Origin: Pinus tabuliformis
Lineage: Eukaryota > Streptophyta > Pinopsida > Pinales > Pinaceae
Assembly (NCBI GenBank): GCA_031772625.1
Contig: CM062815.1
Location: forward strand, 921,856,582-921,920,581
Length of the DNA stretch: 64,000 nt
Reading direction: 5' to 3'
This document shows, piece by piece, positions 57,179 through 64,000 of this stretch. A program made the translations under genes and the position numbers. The notes below the pieces were generated by a model that made no database searches, was not told where the DNA came from, and was given only the letters and a program-made list of their open reading frames with translations. Each line of letters begins with the position of its first letter. Within the stretch, counting starts at the first letter, position 1.

Positions 57179-59676
57179 TGTTGCCATTATGATGAATGTG
57201 TTGTACTTTATGGCAACCCAAATGTAGGAGAACAAGTATATAGTAACTAGATGAATCTATAGGATAGATTAGAGGTGACAAAATGATGGAACAAAATAAT
57301 GGTCAAAGGTTTGATATAAGGAGATTGTTAATGTGTGTTTTCCTTGATGATAGTTGTTTTTTTATGAATGAACTAATTGATAAAGGTATAAACAGGATGT
57401 GGCAAAATGCATGACAATTGTGTTTACAGATGTGACAAAATGTAGGGAAGTTCAAACGAATCAGTTCAAAAGTAATATATAATGGAAAATCAAATTATAA
57501 CAGGTCTATTCAGAGGTAACAAAGTAATGGTATAGAAGAACAAGATGATTGAACAAAGGGCTATAGATCAGAATCAAGCAATTCAGGAAAAATAATGTTT
57601 TCAGGTATGCTAAGTTGTATACGCAAGTTCACTGTACAAAAAGAGCATATACAAGTGGGTTCACTATACAAAAAGAGTGTATACATATGCACACACTTTC
57701 ATAAGAGGAAACACACGTATGGGATGGAAAATTCAGGAAATTAAGGTGAAAGAATAGAAAGGGTCCATACAATGGTATTAGCCCACAATATTGAGCGGAA
57801 TAACGGTTACTTGATCCCGTCCATTAATACCACAGGTTCTAAGTGTTGTTTTGGTCTGAGGTATTGAGAAAGGCTAAAACTATATAAGGAGGAGAAGATA
57901 AAAGGGATAAGAATACAAGGAATGAATATCTTATGAAGTGCTAGATCAAAAGAAAATATGCATGTTGTGGGTTTCTAATGCTTTTCTTGATTTGAACTAA
58001 GTATGCACTTGAGTGTTTGATGATGGATGAGATATAATGATGGATCAGGCTCATAAGACCTGAAATGACTTATCATTGTATGATATGATAATGGATGGGC
58101 TAGATCTGAATTCTAACGATTTTTTTATTCTTTGTATGTCATGATCTGGGTATGTCTGAAGTGTGGAATAGATGCGAAGTTATATGTAAGTAATTGCAGA
58201 TCTATACGATGGTTCGCCTTGGTGATGGCGTGTATATATGTTGTTTCAACTCTTCCAAGAAGTGTATACAAAAGAAAATCTTGTTGTTCAGGGATGACTG
58301 ATCTATCTTATCAGTGCTACTGTTTTGCTGATGTTTGTCAATGATGTCTTCACTAGATCTGATAATAAAATTGATTGTATAAGGAGATTGAATCTCATTG
58401 ATTGATTAATTGAGTAAAAAGGGTGATCCTTGTTGCTATCTGTTTAGAACTCTGTAAATTGATAGTAGATCTTTAGAATATCACTGATTGGTACAGTTTG
58501 TGGTTCAAAGGTACTATGATTCAGTATCTTTAGAGGTATATGCAGGTTTGGTTAAAGGAAGTAGCATATACATGTAGGTTGGCTTCATTGAAGTAGCGTA
58601 TGCATTATGACATAAGATTTTTGAGGTTACAATTGGTTCTGGATCTGTATATTGGTTACAATGATTTATCCATTCCAGTTGATTGGTTGAATTTTTTATT
58701 AAGTATCGGTTTATTGAGTTTTCAGCGATTAATTGATTCAGTAATTGATGATTGATTTATTCAGATATGCCACAGGTTTAGGTGATTGATTCATTCAATT
58801 GTGGTTGATTAATAGATTGATGATTTCCTTTCAGTTATATCAAAGATTGAAGATTGGGTTTCAATGATTGGTTGATGCAGATGTGTTTATTGGATGTATT
58901 GCAATGGTGATTGATTTTTAGCTTCAATGTTACTGATGGGTCCAATATGAAAATTTGATGAAACTTTGCCTTCATAGTGTGTTTTTGTGTACCACGAATA
59001 TCTGGTCTGAAAATTTATGAAATGTGGTCCCTCGAGGATACTGAGGGTTGGAGCCTTCAAAGAGGAAGTCGAAGCTTCCTGCTAGTAGTGGCTGGTGATT
59101 AGATAAGGGGGTTGGAGCTCACTTCAACTAGCAAATGGAGAATGAGTGAAGGTGGTAGGTCGAAGCCAATGTATGGGTATACACATCAACCAGTACAAGA
59201 GCTTGGGGGTTGTAGCTCCATTCTAGTAGAAGTTGGAGAACGAGAGAATGTTGTAGGCTTCTGTAGGAGGGTGCCTGTGTACTCATATGAGTTTGCAAAA
59301 GTACAATATTGTAAAAAATTATATTAAAAAGAAGACAAAGACAACATTAGTAGGTGGTTTTTCTCCCGCGTTGGGTTTCCACCTTAAATCTTGGTGTTCA
59401 TGTGTGTTTCTTATGTGTGATGGTTTATATTGTTATTACTGTACATGGTTACTGTTTAATGTTTAATAAAGTAATGATGCACTGATTAAAGATCAACATA
59501 TGATGAATTAACTGAATCATAAGTTCAGTGGATATACATTGGTTTCCTTAAGAACAGTTGCATGCACATGCGAGTTCCCTTCACTAAAGTAGCGTATATA
59601 AATCTGATTATGAAATGAAAAAGTTATTGATTTGTAAATATTGATTCAACCCCGCCTTTCAGTATTATTCCCAACA
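57179..59676 (+). repeat. Left LTR of the copia element (about 2.5 kb)
   Basis: Starts tgttgccattatg and ends ttcccaaca. A TATA-like tatataagg lies at 57881-57889 and recurs near 63846 in the right LTR. A small internal repeat, ttcactgtacaaaaagagc, occurs twice near 57630-57680. No gene was seen inside; ORFs such as 58132-58344 are not credible. Confidence 0.85.
57881..57889 (+). promoter_or_regulatory. TATA-like box in the copia LTR
   Basis: tatataagg followed by aggagaagat, conserved in both LTRs despite their divergence. Likely core promoter of the element. Confidence 0.5.
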
Positions 59677-59678
59677 GT

Positions 59679-59690
59679 TGGTATCAGAGT
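59679..59690 (+). other. Primer-binding site, initiator tRNA-Met type
   Basis: tggtatcagagt, two bases after the ttcccaaca LTR end. This is the standard plant copia/gypsy Met-type site. Confidence 0.85.
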
Positions 59691-59738
59691 AGGTCCTTTT
59701 TCAGAAGCTTGATCGCTTGAAGGAGATCTGTAGTAACA

Positions 59739-61137
59739 ATGGGAAATAGGAAAAATAAGAAAGCACCTCAAAATAAGAAGACATATCAAAGGAGCTGTGA
59801 CAATGGGAGAGAGGATTGGCCATTATGTGGAAGTGACTCTTCAGATTCAAAATCACCTCAGAATGAAGATGAACAAGCAAAATAATTATTAGGTACGAAT
59901 TTCTTGTCCTTTGGTGATACATTTCTCCGTTCATTTGAAGATAATGAATATGACATTGAAACAAGTGAATTTTCTCTTATGGGTGAAAGAGAAAGAAGTC
60001 AAATAGGGGTAGAATTTAACACACTTACAGACACAATTAGAGATAAAAAAAAGTCTAATTGATAAAAGGGAATGTGTCTACAAGGAATAAGTTACCAGAT
60101 TAAAATCTCAGTTGGAGGAAGGAAACAAAGTAAAGAAGAAATACAAGCAAAAGAAAGATCAATGTCAAAGGCTACAGGATGAACTGACATAATTAATAAA
60201 TGAAGTAAATGAAAAGGATACAACAATAAGGAAACTTAAAGATAGTTCCATTTACTATGAAAGTCTTGAAGCTGAGGTCGTCTCTCTAAAAGAAGATATT
60301 GAACATTCAAATAAGAAGAATGAAGAACTACTTCAAGTATATGAAGAACAAGAAAATAAGATTCTCAAATTAAGACAACAAGTGGAAGAAGGAAGAAAAT
60401 TTGAAGAAACAATGAAGAAGAAATATCTGGAAAAGGTAGAGAAATATCAGGTTGAGGTAAATATCTTAAAATTAAATTAGAAGAAAAGGATAAACTGTTA
60501 CGATTTCAAGATAGTACTAAGATTTTGGATAATATTCTTAGTAGTCAAAGGTCTACTACCATCAAAACTGGTCTTGGTTTTCATGAAATTGTTGAAGTTG
60601 AATCTAGCTCACAAGATAAGGCAAGGAACTCTAATGCAAATTTTGAAATGATCAACCCAGAGATAAGAGGTCAACCCCATCAACAACCAAGGAAAGAAAG
60701 TATTCAAAGAAAATCATTTACTCCTAACTATGGAAGTGTTAATCAAATGAATAATCTTAAATATTTTAGATGTCATAATTTCGGACATGTTGCAGCCAGA
60801 TGCAGAAGTAAAATGTTTCAAGCTAATAACTCTCTCATAGAAAGATCATCAGTTTCTAGGTACTTTAAGGGATATTGTTTTTCTTGCAATATGTTTGGTC
60901 ACAAAGCCATTGATTTCTATAGAAGGAATATGAAACATATAATATGTTATACTTGTAACAAGTTTGGGCATATAGCAAAAGAATGCAGGAGAAAATTTCG
61001 GCCAACATACCAAAAGGAGCAAACATCATCACACTCCAAGGTATGGAATAAGAAGGAATTACAATTAGAAAGATGTGGCATAGCTCAGTATATAGACAGA
61101 ATAGACTCAGAAGGAACTGAAAGTATGAAATTTTAGT
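59739..61137 (+). pseudogene. copia gag-like region with coiled coil and zinc knuckles
   Basis: Starts MGNRKNKKAPQNKK at 59739. A Lys/Glu-rich heptad-type segment with coiled-coil character occupies about 60050-60480. Three zinc-knuckle blocks follow near 60760-61010: CHNFGHVAARC, YCFSCNMFGHKA and the canonical CYTCNKFGHIAKEC (CX2CX4HX4C). The first two look incomplete. It is broken several times. No protease or integrase follows the last knuckle. Confidence 0.75.
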
Positions 61138-63164
61138 GTTCTAATTCTCATATGCAGTTATCATGAATATAAGTCGTGTATATACGTGAGTTAGAAGCTG
61201 CACAGTCACATATATGTTGGTTTGATGAAGATGCAGTGAGACAGACTCAGAGAAAAAGGGTCTGATATGGTTTAGACAATTATCAATTATCATTTCTGTC
61301 TAGATGATTGATGGCTATAGTTTGTGGATGTTACTTAGAAGTGATTTTGACCCTCATAAGTTGTTGATGAATTGATGTATAACTAGTTGATGTTGATGCC
61401 TTGATGACTCTTACTAATATATGCAATGATCAGATCTGACAGTAAACAGTTGGCACAGGTTGAGGGGGAGAGTATTCTATGCTTCTAATAATGCATTGTT
61501 GGCATTATGTTTGGAATTATTTGGTACATAATGATTCTTATCAATGTTGAGGATGCTTATGTTGTTGAAATGTTTAAATGATACATCATGCTATGCTGCA
61601 GTCATGAGTTGCCTATGATGAAATCTTAGATGATAATTATATTGCTTGAGCCACATAGTTGTTATTCAGATCAGATTTATGGATGATTGTGGATGACTCT
61701 TTTGATGATGCATATAGTACATATGGTATGTTGCTTACATGGTGATCTTCATAAGGACAAGGAGAAGAACAAAGCTTGAGTACACAACTTCATTATTTGA
61801 TAAGTGTCATTTGTTTTATGTTGTTGTCATCATGCCTTTAAAGATGCATAAAATTCATATGGTGCAATTATGGATGAGGATTCCTATAGGTCTTGGATCT
61901 CACATGGTTGAAGATCGATGCTCTTGATGGTATCAATAAAGCTTGAAAAATGACTATGATCTCATGGTTTTCTAGATTCATATTGCTATGTCTATGATGG
62001 ATACTGTTGATACATGGATGATTAATTTACACATTGGTAAATAATGTTGGTTGGCCAAGAGAATGGTGTTATTGCAGGTTTCATGAGGACATAGATATTC
62101 AGAGACGTGGCTTATTTAGTCGCATAATGTTGATGACATCTTACTTTATGATGATAGGTTTGATTCTCACATATGTTTATCATGATTGATGCTTATTAGA
62201 GGTGGGATGTTGAAAAAACCTTAGTGAAGGTACATGGTTGATATATTGAGGGTTCTTATGGAAATATCATGCAGTTCTTGGTACAATGATGATGGTATAG
62301 TCATGGATGATGACTATGGTGGTTTCACATATATCTATGATATGATGTGAATGGTTTTGTATTACTACTTGGATATATGACATATTCTTAGTTGATTCAT
62401 GGAAGGTTATGCAACAAGGTGATCTTGATAAGATCAAGAAGATGAGTTGATATCTATATGCGGCATACTTTGTCACACGTTGACGATATTAAAGGTACAT
62501 TAGATTGTCATTGGCTGGTCTGGATGCTACTGACAGGTGCTTATGGTGCAGATCATATATGTTGTATGATAGATGCTGATGACTATCATGGTCGTGTTTA
62601 GGTCTTTTGTCTTTTTCATAAATGTCATGTATATCATTTGATGTAAAGGTCATGTAAAGACCTATGATGTAATAATTGTCATATTTAGTCATGTATGGAT
62701 TTTTGGGATCATATCAAATATGTAATCCCACTTGGTTGAGTGGTTGATTCATTTGGTGTATCCCCACTTCGCTGGGTGATTGATGTATGTATGAGTCATT
62801 GATTATAGGAAGGTCATACTCAAATAGTTGAGTTATAGAGTCATGTTATTCTCTCAAAACATTTCTACAGAGTCTGCATATGCTCAGGGGGAGCATGGAC
62901 GTTATAGTGCATCTCAACATGTACTAAGAAGGAGTTTGATTAGAGAATTCAACATGTGCCTAGGGGGAGCATGATCATTGTTCATATTCAGAATTTCATA
63001 TATAGAAGTCTTCATTTAACATTGGTCTATCAACCCTTTTCCCTTGATTTCAAAGGGGGAGAGTAGCTTCGTGTTTGCAGAGTGTTGTTTGGAGATTAGC
63101 TTGATGTCTTGATGATATTTACAGGTTGTTGTGACCAAACATCAAAGTAGTTTCCATCAAGTCC
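61138..63164 (+). other. Non-coding internal spacer of the copia element with repeated purine tracts
   Basis: About 2 kb, T- and G-rich and C-poor on this strand (endless tgatg and atgat), with no domain in any frame. Purine tracts of the (a)agggggaga kind occur at about 61461-61470, 62885-62893, 62961-62970 and 63052-63063, before the terminal one. Confidence 0.55.
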
Positions 63165-63176
63165 AAAGGGGGAGAT
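63165..63176 (+). other. Polypurine tract of the copia element
   Basis: aaagggggagat directly before the right LTR (tgttggaatt at 63177), the standard copia plus-strand primer. Confidence 0.8.
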
Positions 63177-64000
63177 TGTTGGAATTATGATTCATGTGTT
63201 GTACTTGATGGAAACCCACTTGTAGCAGAACAAGTATATAGTGATTAGATGAATCTACAAGACAGATCAGAGGTGATAAAATGATGGAACAAAATAATGG
63301 TCAAAGGTTTTATATAGGGAGATTGTTAGTGTGTGTTTTCCTTGATAACAGTTGTTTTTTTTATGAATTAACTAATTTATAAAAGTATAAACAAGATGTG
63401 ACAAAATGCATGATAGTTGTGTTTACAGATGTGACAAAATGTATGGTAGTTCAAAGGAATCAGTTCAGAAGTAATATACAATGGCAATCACATTATAACA
63501 TGTCTATTAAGAGGTAATAGAGTAATGGTATACAAGAACAGGATGATGGAACAATGGACTACAATTGAAATCTAGAAATTGAGGAAAAATAATGTTTTCG
63601 GGTATGTTAAGTTGTATATGCAGGTTCACTGTACAAAAAGAGCCTATATGTATGCACACACTTTCACAAGAGGAAATGTGCGTATGGGATGGAAAATTAA
63701 GGAAATTAAGGTGAAATAATACCAAGGGTCCATACCATGGTATTAGCCCACAATGTTGAGCAAAATAATATATACTTGATCATGTCCATGAATACCATAG
63801 GTTTTAAGTGTTGTTTTGGTCTGAGGTATTGAGAAAGGCTAAAACTATATAAGGAGGAGAAGATCAAAGGGCTAAGAGCACAAGGAATGAATATCTTATG
63901 AAGTGTTAGATCAAAAGAAAATATGCATGTTATGTGTTTTTGATGCTTTTCTTGATCTGAACTACATATGCACCTGATTGTTTGATGATGGATGAGATCT
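63177..64000 (+). repeat. Right LTR of the copia element, cut by the window edge
   Basis: Aligns with 57179 onward for its whole visible 824 bp, including the TATA-like box, with frequent substitutions. Confidence 0.85.

Larger units (their letters stand above)
57179..64000 (+). mobile_element. Ty1/copia-type LTR retrotransposon without polymerase (runs off the window)
   Basis: Left LTR 57179-59676, initiator tRNA-Met primer site at 59679, gag-like region 59739-61137, about 2 kb of non-coding sequence, a purine tract, and the right LTR from 63177 to beyond the edge. No protease, integrase or RT is visible in the 3.5-kb internal region. Large LTRs, coiled-coil gag and multiple aagggggaga tracts recall copia elements of the SIRE/Maximus kind, but that placement is tentative. 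The two LTRs differ by roughly 10% or more over the shared 800 bp, so it is much older than the Tat-like element. gag is broken by several changes. It inserted into the gypsy remnant on its left. Confidence 0.8.

Overview
The window is nuclear DNA of a land plant with a large, transposon-rich genome. The evidence is nested Ty3/gypsy and Ty1/copia LTR retrotransposons, plant-type primer-binding sites (initiator tRNA-Met; a probable tRNA-Arg/Tat-Ogre type), GT-AG introns and AT-rich spacers. A gymnosperm or fern-like lineage fits best, but this is a guess. No ordinary single-copy host gene, rRNA or tRNA gene was found.

Layout. 1-5385: minus-strand LTR element without visible coding, with its 5' LTR at 3867-5385. 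An old plus-strand gypsy element is split into 5386-6960 (gag-protease), 22672-24428 (RT-RNase H) and 41411-41859 (integrase). The first gap holds a 3'-truncated minus-strand gypsy (6961-10249 and 18351-22671). That element was itself hit by a young Tat-like LTR element without polymerase (10250-18345; LTRs about 1.06 kb and about 1.2% apart by eye, TSD tagag). The second gap holds a tandem array (24429-41405) of six gag-protease-only LTR units sharing seven 651-bp LTRs. A single 5-bp TSD (attat) bounds the whole array. 41860-53912: a roughly 12-kb DNA transposon with 25-27 bp terminal inverted repeats. 53913-57178: two broken minus-strand gypsy remnants. 57179-64000: an old copia element without polymerase, with 2.5-kb LTRs; its right LTR runs out of the window.

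The most interesting unit is the DNA transposon. It carries two divergently oriented intron-containing genes, both now broken. The minus-strand gene (42677-46271) has a possible ParB-like segment followed by a recognisable N4/N6-type DNA methyltransferase domain. The plus-strand gene (49367-53069) has the architecture of DUF7869-type DDE-like transposases, preceded by an acidic 29-residue repeat array. Between them lie a GC-rich repeat island, three 107-bp repeats and a later non-LTR-type insertion flanked by a perfect 15-bp duplication.

Two other structures stand out. The Tat-like element carries at least twelve 48-50 nt modules. Each can be drawn as an H-type RNA pseudoknot, and both helices change sequence from module to module while staying paired. 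The gag-protease array is regular (periods 2701-2726 bp) and bounded by one target-site duplication, so it grew after, or arrived as, a single insertion. In all three well-delimited LTR families the copies lack reverse transcriptase and integrase core, while the elements that encode these are old and broken.
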